DNA from: Nissolia schottii
Taxonomy: Eukaryota > Streptophyta > Magnoliopsida > Fabales > Fabaceae
Assembly (NCBI GenBank): GCA_003254905.1
Contig: QANU01019792.1
Span: forward strand, 143,272 to 207,271
Direction of reading: 5' to 3'
Length of the DNA: 64,000 bases
Positions 1 through 12,838 of this stretch are shown in pieces (the first letter of the stretch is position 1; every line of letters begins with the position of its first letter). The notes below the pieces were generated by a model. That model was not told the origin of the DNA. It saw nothing but the letters and a program-made list of their open reading frames with translations, and did no database searches. Position numbers and translations under genes: made by a program.

Positions 1-2127
1 AACCACCAGAGACTATGCAACCTGAGCAACCCAGTTCCACATCAGTGGATGATGCATCACAGCAGCAGCCACAGAATACATCATCAGTACCCTCCAGGCC
101 TCGACTCTCATCCAGGCAGAGAAGATCACCACAGTTCCTTCAGGATTACTATTGCAACCAAGTGCATATAGCTTCACCAACTGCCCTACCAGCACCTCTA
201 CCAACATGCTGTAAGTATCCCTTGTCAGCCTATGTCTCTTATACCAATTTGGCTCCTTCTTTTATAAAATTCTTGGCTGCCATTGATACCAATGTTGAGC
301 CAAAGACATATGCTGAGGCCAGCAAACATGAGTGCTGGAGGCAGGCAATGGAGACTGAATTAGAAGCATTGGCCCTGAACAATACCTGGCACATCACTGA
401 TCTACCTGCAGGTTTTACTCCCATTGGAAATAAATGATTTTACAAAATTAAAAGGAGGTCTGATGGTTCCATCGAGAGATTCAAAGCCAGGCTTGTGGCA
501 AAGGGGTACTACCAAGTTGAAGGCATTGATTACTTTGACACCTTTTCACCGGTTGCTAAGATCACCACAATTCGAGTGTTGTTGGCTGTGGCATCAATTA
601 AGGGGTGGCATCTACATCAACTGGATGTGAACAATGCTTTTTTGCATGGTGATTTGAAGGAGGAGGAGGTCTACATGACCATGCCTGCTGGAATGAAAGG
701 GGCACAACCAGGAAAAGTCTGCAAGCTGATTAAAAGCTTGTATGGACTTAAGCAGGCCAGTAGGCAGTAGTTTGAGAAGCTGTCTCAAGTACTCCTCAGC
801 TGTGGTTACACTCAAGCAGCATCAGATCACACACTGTTCATCAAAGGAGCGGTTGAAGATTTCACAGCCTTGTTGGTCTATGTGGACAACATCATTTTGG
901 CTGGGACTTCATTGACAGAGTTTCAGCATATTAAAACCATCCTGGACAACAAGTTCCGCATCAAAGATTTGGGCTAGCTTCGTTATTTCCTTGGCATGGA
1001 AGTCTCCCACTCTCAACAGGGGATTGCCATCTGTCAGAGGAAATATTGCCTGGACTTACTCCAAGACTCAGGCACCACTGACTCTAAACCAGATTCCACG
1101 CCTCTAGACGTTGCTGTGAGGTTGTCCCAAGATGGCACCAGGGCCTTTGATGATGTTCCTGGCTACAGAAGAATGATAGGGCGCTTGCTCTATCTCAATT
1201 CCACTAGACCCGATGTTGCTTTTGCGTGCCAACAGCTTAGTCAGTACCTTAGCTCGCCCACTGTGACCCACCACAGAGCTGCATTGCGTGTGCTGCGCTA
1301 CCTGAAAGTAGCTCCAGGGCGTGGCATCTTCTTTCCAAGAGCCTCTTCGCTGCAATTGATTGGATACAGTGATGCAGACTGGGGGGTTTTTTAGACACTC
1401 GCAGATCCATCTCCGGTTACTGTTTTTTCATTGGCCATTCTCTTGTCTCTTGGAAAGCAAAGAAGCAAACCACAGTGTCGAAGTCCTCTTCAAAGGCCGA
1501 GTATCGAGCTCTGGGCAGCGCAACGTGTGAGCTGCAGTGGCTGATGTACCTGCTCCATGACCTGCACAGCACCCCCTCTAAAACTCCTCTTCTATTTTGT
1601 GACAGCCAAAGTGCCTTACACATTGCCGCCAATCCTGTGTTCCATGAGCGGACTAAGCATTTGGGCATTGACTGTCACATAGTGCGAGAGAAGTTCCAAG
1701 CAGGCCTTATGCGATTGCTTCCCATAGCCTCGGTTGATCAATGTGCGGATCTCCTCACCAAAGCTCTGCCACTCCGCACCTTCACTCGACTTTTGTCCAA
1801 GCTCGGCATGATTGATGTTCATCAACCACTGCCAGCTTGCGGGGGGGTAATACAAATTAAGAAAGCTTAATGCGTGGTTGTTAGTTGTTAGCGCGTGGGC
1901 TGTTGTGTTTGTAGTCTGTTATTTCATTCTGTTACTTAGCATTACAGTTCATAGTAGCCATTAGAGGTGGTTATGCGATTTGGTAGTGTGTGCACTAGCA
2001 AGTAAGGACTACGGTGTACCCATCGTTCATATATAAATAAGAGGCACTATGTAGAGACTGAACTAAGAGTTCAGTTTATCATTTTCATCACAAATATAGC
2101 AAAGTATTTCCCCTCTGATTTCGCATT
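1..2127 (+). mobile_element. Copia LTR retrotransposon, 3' part
   Basis: Fossil of a Ty1/Copia element that enters from the left edge. The parts present are the end of the integrase-to-RT linker and start of reverse transcriptase (about 1-450), reverse transcriptase (about 450-1150), RNase H (about 1370-1800, with the Copia-type block SKSSSKAEYRAL and the ending DLLTKALPLRTF), a polypurine tract near 1838-1849 and a 3' LTR. It looks broken, with roughly five breaks of frame in the visible part. It lies in the same orientation as the FAR genes. The sequence just after it (from about 2240) matches intron 2 of FAR copy B, so the element appears to sit in intron 2 of copy A. Age cannot be judged because the 5' LTR is outside the window. 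Confidence 0.9.
1850..2127 (+). repeat. 3' LTR of the first Copia element (approximate ends)
   Basis: The segment follows a G-rich polypurine tract and carries a TATA-like box (TATAAATAAG near 2033-2042) followed by a transcript-start-like stretch, which is the usual layout of a Copia LTR. The right end is placed at a CA near 2127 and is uncertain by tens of bases, since the partner LTR is not in the window. Confidence 0.55.
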
Positions 2128-2341
2128 AGTTGTTGATGTTGTTATTGTTATTAATGTTACTATGGTTATTATTATTATTATTATTATTATTATTTACTTT
2201 TTTTCTTCACAAAATCAAGAAAATATTAATTTTACAGCCAGAACATTAATTTTCAATTTATTTTCACTTTTTTTGAACGTGTTAAATATGTATATGGTAA
2301 ATATATGTACGCTAGTATAATATTTTCATATGTGTACGTAG

Positions 2342-5300
2342 ATTATAGGGAAGGATTTGTACAGATTGCTGAAGGAAAATATGGGTACAAATTTTATTTC
2401 CTTTGTCTCACAAAAGTTGACACTGGTTCCTGGAGACATTTCTGAAGATGACTTGGGTGTGAAGGACTCGGTTCTAGTGGATGAGCTTTGCAATCAAACG
2501 GATGTTATAGTTAATTTAGCTGCAACAACTAAATTTGATGAAAGGTGTATGTATATATTCGAAGTGATAGAATTTCACAACCGTGCATGTTTGTGTTTAA
2601 TTATAAGTAATCGCTTACTTCTAAAGTTAATTATAAATTCACTACTTGTTATTAAATGCAGGTATGATGTTGCATTGGGTATAAACACATTAGGAGTGAA
2701 GCATGTCTTGACCTTGGCCAAAAAATGTATTAAACTGAAGGTGCTTGTCCACGTTTCAACAGGTTAGTTAGTGTGTGTATATACACACACCTACGTACAT
2801 GCCCATGATAAAATAGAGAAAAAAGATTAATTTCGTCTTTAAAAAGGATAGAACAACTCAATCAAACTTCACATCCTATCTTCCACATGATTCTGTAGTC
2901 AAAATAAATAAATTAAATAAATAAACAAAAAAATAAATAATTCTATCTAAAATTATGTAATTACTTTAAATGTTCTTTGGTCACTAAACAGTTGCAACAA
3001 CTTACTATCAATCAATTAAGCAATCTTTGTATTTGTAAATGATGCTCATTTGCATAATTGGAATGTACGCTGATAAGCATTCTCTTCTTGAAGTAGCTAG
3101 CGTCTATTTTGTGCTCGCCTTGTACACACACGTATATATATAAACTGATCAATGTAAATGCTATTGATTCCTTGAAGCTTATGTATGTGGCGAGAGAGGA
3201 GGGCACATAGTAGAGGATCCACATCACTTGGGTGTGTCACTAAATGGAGTGCCAGGACTAGACATTGACATGGAAAAGAAATTGGTGGAGGATACATTGA
3301 ATCACCTTCAGTATGATGGAGCCACAGAACATGACATTAAAGTGGCCATGAAAGACTTAGGTATCGAAAGGTTTGTTCTAAATATACTAAACCACTCCTA
3401 TTTATTCTGTGTATATTGCTTCACACCTTATCTTCTTTTCAACAAATTTGGGATAGCATCCGGAAGTAATATTAGTGAACATGTTAAAATCATAATGAAA
3501 GTATTACTAAAAAAAACGCAACACTATAGTCATACATAACATCCTGCTATATTGAAATTGTCTTCCACTAAAGGGTGCCTAAACATAATTTGCCATGATC
3601 ATTTATGTTGTGATATGGTGGACCCTATAGGTACAAATATAGTTGCATTGACTATAGGCGGAAGTATACAAATAAAGACGCATAAGATATGATGTAAAAT
3701 GCAAAAGTGGTCATAATAAATTCTAAACCCAAATCTATCTTATATAATCTCAACTATACCTAACTACTTAATTTATTGAGCAAAAAACTTCAAATTGGTC
3801 GTGAAAAGATTTCGGGGAGTATCAATTTAGTTTTCAAAAATTTTTTGGCATCAATTTAATATTCCAAAGATTAGTTTTCATTTTATATTTGTTCAAAAGT
3901 TAGTTTACGTCAAAAAAATGTTTACTAATATCTTCCCGGTCAATTATAAGATAAAGTGTCATGTCATCAACTTAGATGAGCCTCATAGAATTCTCAAAAG
4001 AGATGTTAAGCATTAACTAATTTGAATTTTGAAAAATTATTTTTCTTTTATTGTGATGACTAGATTAATGTCCTAACTCTTTTGATTACCAATTTAAAGT
4101 TTATTTTGAAAGAAAATGTGTCACGTCATTACATAGTCATTATAAAATGTAACATGTTATCACATAATATGACACAATAAGCATCGGTTAATATAATGAT
4201 TTTTTATGAAGGCTAATATTTGGACTAATTTAAAATTAAAATTAATAAATTGATGTCATAGCAACTTTCTTCTAAGGATCAGTTTGGGAACTTACTCAAT
4301 TTTGTCGTAATTGTTAATATTATCAGAGCAACTATGTATGGTTGGCCAAACACATACGTCTTTACAAAGGCAATGGGGGAAATGCTTATAGCAACTTCGA
4401 AGGGGAACATGCCGATTGTCATTGTACGTCCGACAATTGTTACCAGCACTTACAAAGAACCTTTCCCTGGTTGGGTCGAAGGTGTAAGGTACACCAAATT
4501 TTATGTCAATTCAATTTAGTATCTCCATTCATGTCACTTTCAATTAATTATCCAACATTTTATGTTCCCTAGAAAGTAGGATTTTTTTACTTATCTTGAA
4601 ACATTAATTTACAGAACCATAGACAGTTTCGCCGTTGCTTACGGTAAAGGAAGATTAACATGCTTGCTTGCGGATCTTGAGGCAATTTTTGATGTCGTGA
4701 GTCACTATTTTACTACTAAATAAAGCTTTTCTTCCTAATTAATTAGAATAAAATTTTGTGTGTATCGACATTATACTAAGAAAAATGAACTAATGCCATC
4801 CTCTAAACCAAACTTTGATGAAATGAAAAATCCTAATGCGCTGAGTTTGAAGCAGATACCGGCTGACATGGTGGTGAATGCAATGTTGGTGGCAATGGTG
4901 GCACATGCAAATCAACCACGTGATGATGACATCATATATCACGTGGGTTCCTCTGTTAGCCATCCAATCAGATACCTCAATTTCTATGACTATTGCTTAA
5001 GATATTTCAAGGAAAAACCTTGGATCAATAAGGATGGAAAACCCATCAAGGTTGGCAAACTTACCGTATTTAACAACATGACGAGCTTTCGCAGATACAT
5101 GTTCATTCGCTACTTGGTTATATTAAAGGTTACTTCTTCTCTCAATCCTTTATTTCCGTATTTCTCATTCCTTATAATATCGTGTGTTATTTGGACATAA
5201 GGTTTCTTTGTTAAGTCGATTGACGTTGAAGAATTATGTGCGAAAATTAGAGAAGAATTCACATGCGTAATTGAGAAATCTAATGATAGCATTATAACTT

Positions 5301-5879
5301 ACTAATTTATTCATCTGATTTCTCAATCATGTACGTTGAATTAATTCTTTGTATAATTTCCCAACGTGGATAATACTGAAATTCTAAATAACATCATTTT
5401 TCTTATAACATGCAATCACTACTCACAACACATTATTCATAAGCTTAACAAATCAATTTCGGAAACAGAGTGCTTAATTACAGAGTTTTTAATTTGGTAG
5501 GGACTAGAGCTGGCCAATGCAGCTCTGTGCCAGTATTTTCAAGGAATGTATCTTGACCTTAAGAGAAAGATCGGTGTTGTTATGCGGTTGGTTGATCTTT
5601 ATAGGCCTTATGTGCTCTTCAATGGCGTGTAAGTTAATTAATTAGCAGCTACAATAAGATAGTACAATAGCACTTGATTTAATATTTACTTAATTGACTT
5701 AGATTGGTTTCGCTTTTACAAACAGATTTGATAATATGAACACAGAGAAGTTGTTATCAGCGGCAAGACAAGGTGGGGTAGAGATGGATTTGTTTTACTT
5801 TGATCCGAAAGTTATTGATTGGGAGGACTACTTCAAGAATATCCATTTACCTGGTATTGCCAAGTATGTCTTCAAGTGA
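2342..5879 (+). CDS. FAR: Fatty acyl-CoA reductase, copy A (exons 3-10, 5' end missing or outside window)
   Basis: Alcohol-forming fatty acyl-CoA reductase: NADPH-dependent reduction of acyl-CoA to primary alcohol, usually at the ER, for wax or suberin. Exons: 2342-2544, 2662-2762, 3178-3370, 4327-4488, 4615-4696, 4856-5128, 5501-5628, 5726-5879; each has AG/GT borders and exactly the length of its copy B counterpart. They join in frame to 431 residues plus stop (start at IIGKDLY). Visible are the [12 protein letters not shown] block, the catalytic YxxxK motif in [11 protein letters not shown] (exon 6), and the C-terminal Sterile/FAR_C domain starting near [10 protein letters not shown]. Exons 1-2, with the GxxGxxA nucleotide site, are absent; a Copia element occupies the intron 2 position, so they may lie left of the window or be lost. 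All seen exons are open, so the gene may be live with an enlarged intron 2, or be a 5'-truncated copy. Intron 5 (956 bp versus 139 in B) holds a MITE-like insert. Confidence 0.9.
3776..4299. mobile_element. MITE-like inverted-repeat insert in intron 5 of FAR A
   Basis: Intron 5 of copy A is about 0.8 kb longer than that of copy B. Its extra part begins TTGAGCAAAAAACTTCAAAT and ends with a degenerate inverted match (reverse complement TTGAGTAAGTTCCCAAACTG), followed on both arms by a matching ATCAATTTA block. There is no coding capacity and the sequence is AT-rich. I infer a non-autonomous DNA transposon; the superfamily and target duplication are not resolved. Confidence 0.35.
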
Positions 5880-6419
5880 TAAAATTGTAACAAAAAAATG
5901 GTAGAAAAAGTGAAATGATTGCCACTAGCCTTTTTTAGTTATACAAATGTCATAGCTGTCAAGTGTTTAATGTATCAAGTGACTCAAATATTTGCATATG
6001 TTATTATCTTAGGTAAATTAAACACAATTTACCTGCTACTTCTATCACTATGCAATAATTAAAAGTGAGGTGTGCATGGTTAATCTCATGGTAATGGCAG
6101 GGACAACATTGGGTGCAATTGTATTAGTGGTATGAAAGGTTTTGCTGGTCGAATATAATAAAATTCTATATGATCCCGTACTTATATTTAAATAATAACT
6201 TTGACTCATACTTTTAATTCATTTTTATATTTAACCGCCCTTTTTAAATTTAGATAATATTTCTGTTTAAATTTAGTTAAATGTAAAAATATATCAAAAT
6301 GACTAATTTTAATAAATAGATGACCTAATTAAAATTCTTTTAAAAATATGAATTAAAGTGATTATTTAGATATAAGGATCGAGAAAGAGTTTTACCCTAT
6401 TTTATATATATATATATAT
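5880..6419. other. 3' flank of FAR A
   Basis: The first ~100 bases resemble the 3' flank of copy B (shared CAAGTGACT near 5980 and 42102), then the two diverge. The block 6066-6136 has a close second copy at 17586-17655 (see findings). The stretch ends in a (TA)n run that enters the assembly gap. Nothing coding is supported. Confidence 0.6.
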
Positions 6420-7190
6420 NNNNNNNNNNNNNNNNNNNNNNNNNNNNNNNNNNNNNNNNNNNNNNNNNNNNNNNNNNNNNNNNNNNNNNNNNNNNNNNNN
6501 NNNNNNNNNNNNNNNNNNNNNNNNNNNNNNNNNNNNNNNNNNNNNNNNNNNNNNNNNNNNNNNNNNNNNNNNNNNNNNNNNNNNNNNNNNNNNNNNNNNN
6601 NNNNNNNNNNNNNNNNNNNNNNNNNNNNNNNNNNNNNNNNNNNNNNNNNNNNNNNNNNNNNNNNNNNNNNNNNNNNNNNNNNNNNNNNNNNNNNNNNNNN
6701 NNNNNNNNNNNNNNNNNNNNNNNNNNNNNNNNNNNNNNNNNNNNNNNNNNNNNNNNNNNNNNNNNNNNNNNNNNNNNNNNNNNNNNNNNNNNNNNNNNNN
6801 NNNNNNNNNNNNNNNNNNNNNNNNNNNNNNNNNNNNNNNNNNNNNNNNNNNNNNNNNNNNNNNNNNNNNNNNNNNNNNNNNNNNNNNNNNNNNNNNNNNN
6901 NNNNNNNNNNNNNNNNNNNNNNNNNNNNNNNNNNNNNNNNNNNNNNNNNNNNNNNNNNNNNNNNNNNNNNNNNNNNNNNNNNNNNNNNNNNNNNNNNNNN
7001 NNNNNNNNNNNNNNNNNNNNNNNNNNNNNNNNNNNNNNNNNNNNNNNNNNNNNNNNNNNNNNNNNNNNNNNNNNNNNNNNNNNNNNNNNNNNNNNNNNNN
7101 NNNNNNNNNNNNNNNNNNNNNNNNNNNNNNNNNNNNNNNNNNNNNNNNNNNNNNNNNNNNNNNNNNNNNNNNNNNNNNNNNNNNNNNNNN
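6420..7190. other. Assembly gap (771 N)
   Basis: Run of N starting directly after a (TA)n tract. By comparison with the intact 3' LTR of the following Gypsy element, the missing bases should include about the first 107 bases of its 5' LTR, its left target duplication, and possibly the missing end of the neighbouring reversed Copia LTR. Confidence 0.99.
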
Positions 7191-7656
7191 AGGATCTGAA
7201 TGCAGCGGATCGTCGCCGAAGCAGGAGAGAGAAGCGAAGCAATACTAATTTAGAAGGTTACCTCTTAGGGAAAGGCATGAGAGTTGTGAGTCTTCTTCTT
7301 CTTCCTTTGAAACTCATCTCATCAATTCTTCATTCTCTGAACCGTGACTCTTCGTGCAGGTGGGAGACGCCATCCGCTACGGAGGCCAAAGCGCAACCGC
7401 ACGCCGTGGTCCTTTATCCTCCCTGGGTGAGCTCGCGGAGGAGGCCACGGTGGTTGGTGATCGGGAAGGATAGTTCCCTGTGCTTCAGCAGCGGCGTGCT
7501 CTGTTCTTCGTTGCACTAGCCGTTGTGACCCGAGGCTTGTGAAATTGGGCCTCAGTTCAATTGTTAATTGCTGTTTGTGTTGTTTTTGGGCTTGAGACTG
7601 TTATTGGCCACTTCTTTTTACTGTAGCAGACTTCTTAATTTTCACACTTCATTACA
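7191..7656 (+). repeat. 5' LTR of Gypsy 1 (left end in gap)
   Basis: Direct repeat of 12209-12674, ending CTTCATTACA. The next bases (TAATTTGGTGCTTTCAT) occupy the primer-binding position and resemble the same position in Gypsy 2. The gag start follows at about 7682. Confidence 0.93.
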
Positions 7657-10600
7657 TAATTTGGTGCTTTCATCCACCGCCATGGCACCTGAGAAGACTG
7701 AGATGAAGAGGGTGATGGAGTTGTTGGAGGAGGCCACCAAGGCTCGTGAACAACAGGATGCAAGGATTATGATGCTGGAAACCACGCTCCAAACATACCT
7801 CCAGAACACGGCTAACTCAGACAACCAAGGCGGGCAGAACTCAGGCTACAGTGGCCAACCACACTACCGACGCCAGCCGTTTTCCGTAAGGAACGTGAAA
7901 CTTGACTTCCCAAAGTTCGATGGTTCCGGGGTACTTGACTGGATTTACAAAGCGAACCAGTTCTTCGACTACTATCAAACAGAGGACGACGAGCGACTAA
8001 TGATCGCATCAGTCCATATGGAAAAGGACGCCATCCCGTGGTTCCAAATGATGCAGCGCTCCTACCCTTTCCATTCGTGGCAAGAACTAACCCGGGCGTT
8101 AGAAATCGAGTTTGGGCCATCTCCGTTTGAGGGGACACGAGGTAATTTGTTCAAACTTACCCAGCAAACCTCTGTTAATGTCTATTACACTACCTTCATG
8201 TCTTTGGCTAATAGGGTGTGTGGCATTAGTCCTGAGGCATTACTAGATTGCTTTATAAGTGGCCCGAAGAAGGAAATTAAAAGGGAGGTAATCGCCCAAA
8301 ATCCAACCTCCCTACTGAGAGCGGTAGCTCTAGCTCGGCTATAAGAGGAAAAGTACACTTTGCGAGTTCGTATTGTTAACAGCCAACACAGAAACCATGT
8401 ATGGCCACCCCAAAATACTCAGCCCTCTAGATGGACCCCAAGAAACAACCTCCCACCTCTGTTACCTACTCCTGATGCAAATTCAGGTAAGGAAAAATTT
8501 CCTCCACTAGCAGTTAAGAGGGTGGGACCAGCGGAGATGCAATTTAGAAGGGAACAGGGGCTTTGTTTCACGTGTGATGCCAAATATACTTTTAACCATA
8601 AATGCCCCAACAAGCACTTAATGATACTACAGCTCGAGGAGGACCAAGAAGAGGAAGCTTGGGAGTTCAAAATGCAAGAGCAGGAACAGGATGTTAATTC
8701 GGAGGCCAATATAGAGACAATTCATCAAATTTCCTTGAATGCATTGAATGGTGATAGAGGGATAAAAGATATTCGTTTTACTGGCAGCATCAATGGCAAA
8801 TCAGTCCAAGTGTTTATCGATGGTGGGAGCTCTGACAATTTTCTCCAGCCAAGAATAGCTAAGTTCCTACAGGTCCAGGTTCAACCAAGACCACGATGCA
8901 AGGTGGTGGTTGGTAACGGACAAACGCTGGAATCAGAGGGCTATATTCATAATTTGGAGCTACAGGTTCAAGGGCAAACTTTGCAATTACCTGTTTACTT
9001 ACTAGAGGTTGCTGGGGCAGAGTTGGTAATTGGCACCTCGTGGCTAGCCAAATTGGGCGATCATGTGGTTAATTATGAGGTTCCAAGGCTACAGTTCGTC
9101 TGGAAGGGCAACAGAATTGAAATCCAGGGGGAAAGAAATAATCAGCCAAAGCAAGCACAGTTGCATCAAATAAAATGACTCTAGCAGGTAGATGCCATTG
9201 CAGAAGTGTTTACCGTTCAGCTACGGCAACCACCAACAGCGAAAGATGACAGGCTCGACATACCAGCTCACATGGAACCAGATTTGGCACTTATTTTACA
9301 GCATTATAAACAGGTCTTTGCTACCCCTCATGGCCTACCACCCCCATGACATCATGATCATGCCATAAACCTGCAATAGGGGTCCAATCCTGTAAAAGTG
9401 CGCCCATACCGCTACCCTCACAGCCAGAAACAGCAGATAGAAGAGATGGTGCAGGTAATGTTACAGGAGGGCATTATTAAACCAAGCAAAAGTCCCTTTT
9501 CATCTCCAGTGCTATTGGTGCGCAAGAAAGATGGCACATGGCGTTTTTGCACGGACTATAGGGCATTAAATTCCATCACGATAAAGGATAGCTTTCCCAT
9601 ACCCACCGTGGATGAGTTAATTGATGAATTGCACGGTGCAAATTTTTCTCCAAACTAGACTTGAGAGCTGGCTATCACCAAATCCATATTCAACCCGAGG
9701 ACACTCACAAAACAGCATTTCGCACTCACCATGGCCATTATGAATGGCTGGTCATGCCATTCGGCTTATCTAACGCCCCCGCAACCTTCCAAAGCCTTAT
9801 GAATGCGGTTTTCCAACAATTCATGCGAAAATTTGTCCTAGTTTTTTTTTATGACAATCTCATTTTCAGCCCTACTTGGCAACAACATTTGACTCACATA
9901 CAATCAGTCCTAGACATGTTACTAAAGGAGAATTTATTTGCCAAATTCTCCAAGTGTGATTTTGGCAAGCAAGAGATTGAGTATTTGGGTCATGTAATCA
10001 GCAACGAAGGAGTAGCTATGGACAAAGACGAGGTGGCAGCTGTGAGACAGTGGCCAACACCTACAAACTTGAAACAATTAAGGGGGTTTCTTGGACTCTC
10101 AGGTTATTACAGGCGGTTTGTGAAAGGATATGCCACGATTGCCTCTGCATTGACCGATCTGCTGAAGAAAGATGTTTTTTCTTGGACACCAAAGGCGGAA
10201 GCAGCATTCCAAGAACTGAAATTAGCTCTCACATCAGCCCCTCTATTAGCCTTACCAAATTTTCAGAAGCAATTCACAGTGGAGACAGATGCATCAGGGT
10301 TGGGAATAGGGGCGGTACTGAGCTAGGACAACCACCCCATTGCATATTTCTCTAAGAAATTATGCCCGACAATGCAAAAGAAATCAGCCTATGTCATAGA
10401 GCTCTATGCTATCACTGAAGCCTTGGCAAAGTTCAGACACTATTTGTTTGGACATAAATTCATAATTAGGACCGATCAAAAGAGTTTGAAAGCACTCTTG
10501 GACCAAAATCTGCATACACCGGAACAACAAGCTTGGTTGCACAAATTCATCGGCTTCGATTTTACAATCCAATACAAGCCGGGGAAGGACAATGTGGTCG

Positions 10601-12101
10601 CGGATGCACTCTCGCGCTCCTACTATATGGCATGGTCACAAGCAACAAATAATTAGGTGGAGGAGCTTAAGCATGACCAACAGCAAGATGCCTCCCTGTC
10701 ATCAATTTATGAAATGCTGGAGAAAGGAATGCAGGGACAACAATACTATTCCATGCAACAGGGAATCCTATTTTGGAAAAATTGCATAGTTATTCCAAAT
10801 GGCTCAAGCATAAAAGAAAAGATACTCAAAGAGTTTCATGACTCAGTTGTGGGCGGTCACTCCGGCATTGCAAGGACTACGGCTAGGATAACTTCCCAAT
10901 TTTATTGGCAAGCTATGCACAAGGAAATCAAGGAATATGTGCTGAGTTGTTCCATATGCCAATAAGCGAAAACAGAGAATTCACTACCTGCAGGGCTTTT
11001 GCAACCATTGCCTATCCCAGGCCAGGTATGGGAGTATATTTCAATGGATTTTATCACCGTCCTTCCTACATCTTATGGTTATAATGTCATTTTCGTAGTA
11101 GTGGACAGATTAACCAAATTTGCACACTTTATTCCAATGAAAAAAGACTATAATAGCACGAGTGTGGCTGAAACATTTTTATCCCAAGTAGTCAAGTTAC
11201 ATGGCATGCCTAACTCTATAGTTTCAGATAGAGACAGAATTTTCATTAGTCAATTTTGGATAAATTATTTCAATCCCATGGCACAAAATTGAAGAAAAGC
11301 TCTGCTTATCATCCACAAACAGATGGTCAAACGGAAAACCTCAACAAATCCATCGAAATGTACTTGAGGTGCTATACGTTTCAGCAACCAACTAAGTGGG
11401 TCAAACTGTTACCCTGGGCAGAATACTGGTACAATACCAGCTTTCACAGCAGCATTGCCATGACCCCTTTTCAGGCATTATATGGCAGGGAACCTCCAAA
11501 GTTAGTCAAGTATGAAAAGCCGCCTGATCCAAGCAGCCTGCAGGAATTGCTATTGGAGAGGGACAAATTATTGCAACAACTGAAAATGAATCTCCACAAA
11601 GCCCAGAATTACATGAAGACATAGGCTGACACTAAGAGAAGGGAGCTGCAATTGCAAGAAGGGGAATTGGTGTTGGTTAAGCTCCAGCCCTATCGACAGC
11701 AATCACTAGCACTACGAAAGAATCAGAAGCTCGGTATGAAATATTTTGGGCCTTTTCCCATAACAGCAAAGATAGAACAGGTTGCTTATCAGCTCGAACT
11801 ACCATCATCAGCCAGGATACACAATGTATTCCATGTCTCACAGAGCAAGAAATTCCAAGGGCCTTACATTCCTCCATACTTACCACTGCCACTTCAATCA
11901 ACAAACACCAATCCAGGTACAACAGGGAGACCGCATGGTGACACAGGTGTTAGTTCAGTGGCAGAACTTACCCGCAAGTGCTACCACTTGGGAAGACTAT
12001 GACACTATCAAGACCAACTACCCGCACTGCAACCTTGAGGACAAGGTTGCTCTCGAAAGGGAAGGCAATGCAACTAACAACGGGGGCAGAATGGGGAATA
12101 T

Positions 12102-12674
12102 TGCGATCAACAAGGGCAAAGGGGGAATGGGGGAAGGAAACATGCTCCATCGACAACAGAATGTAGAACCGAAAGGGAAATCGGTTAGAGGGGAAGGGCA
12201 CGTGGCAAAGGATCCGAATGCAGCGGATCGTCGCCGAAGCAGGAGAGAGAAGCGAAGCAATACTAATTTAGAAGGTTACCTCTTAGGGAAAGGCATGAGA
12301 GTTGTGAGTCTTCTTCTTCTTCCTTTGAAACTCATCTCATCAATTCTTCATTTTCTGAACCGTGACTCTTCGTGTAGGTGGGAGACGCCATCCGCTACGG
12401 AGGCCAAAGCGTAACCGCACGCCGTGGTCCTTTATCTTCCCCGGGTGAGCTCGTGGAGGAGGCCACGGTGGTTGGTGATCGGGAAGGATAGTTCCATGTG
12501 CTTCAGCTGTGGCGTGCTCTGTTCTTGGCTGCACTAGCCGTTGTGACCCGAGGCTTGTGAAATTGGGCCTCAGTTCAATTGTTAATTGCTGTTTGTGTTG
12601 TTTTTGGGCTTGAGACTGTTATTGGCCACTTCTTTTTACTGTAGCAGACTTCTTAATTTTCACACTTCATTACA
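12102..12674 (+). repeat. 3' LTR of Gypsy 1
   Basis: About 573 bp. The start is placed at TGCGATCAAC after a G-rich polypurine stretch, by analogy with the same junction in Gypsy 2 (TGTTATGAAG). The end is CTTCATTACA, identical to the 5' LTR end. The last 466 bases are repeated at 7191-7656. Confidence 0.85.
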
Positions 12675-12680
12675 GATTAC

Positions 12681-12838
12681 AATGAGTTCTGTTATATACA
12701 AGAGATGTTAGTTGTTCCCACTAACTAACTCTAACAAATTGAGTAACTAACTCTCACTAACCATTAACTAACTCTAACTAACACATGCCATAAATAGCAC
12801 ATGGAAGAATAATTAAAATGCTTTAATTAACTGTATTA
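12681..12838 (-). repeat. 3' LTR of Copia 2, truncated by Gypsy 1
   Basis: Matches the right-hand Copia LTR from TGAGTTCTGTTATATACAAG onward, including the ATAAATAGCACATGGAAGAA segment. About 65 bases of the LTR end are missing at the Gypsy 1 boundary, and may lie in the assembly gap on the far side of that element. Confidence 0.75.

Larger units (their letters stand above)
7191..12674 (+). mobile_element. Ty3/Gypsy chromovirus-type LTR retrotransposon (Gypsy 1)
   Basis: Fossil Gypsy element, nearly complete apart from the left end hidden in the gap. Order of parts: 5' LTR to 7656; gag (about 7680-8650, ending in a zinc-knuckle-like CFTC...HKC motif); aspartic protease (about 8750-9110, core FIDGGSSDNF); reverse transcriptase (about 9390-10130); RNase H (about 10250-10620); integrase (about 10800-11620, with an HPQTDGQTE block); chromodomain-like C-terminus (about 11930-12040, WEDYDTI); polypurine tract near 12080; 3' LTR. 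This order is that of plant chromoviruses. It is broken, with about eight to ten frame breaks. The two LTRs differ at about 12 of 466 comparable sites by eye, which at the commonly used grass rate of 1.3e-8 per site per year is about one million years (inference). It abuts or lies in the LTR of a reversed Copia. Confidence 0.95.

Noticed and set aside
6397-7242. A 281-codon minus-strand open frame
   Set aside because: It is almost entirely the run of N in the assembly gap.
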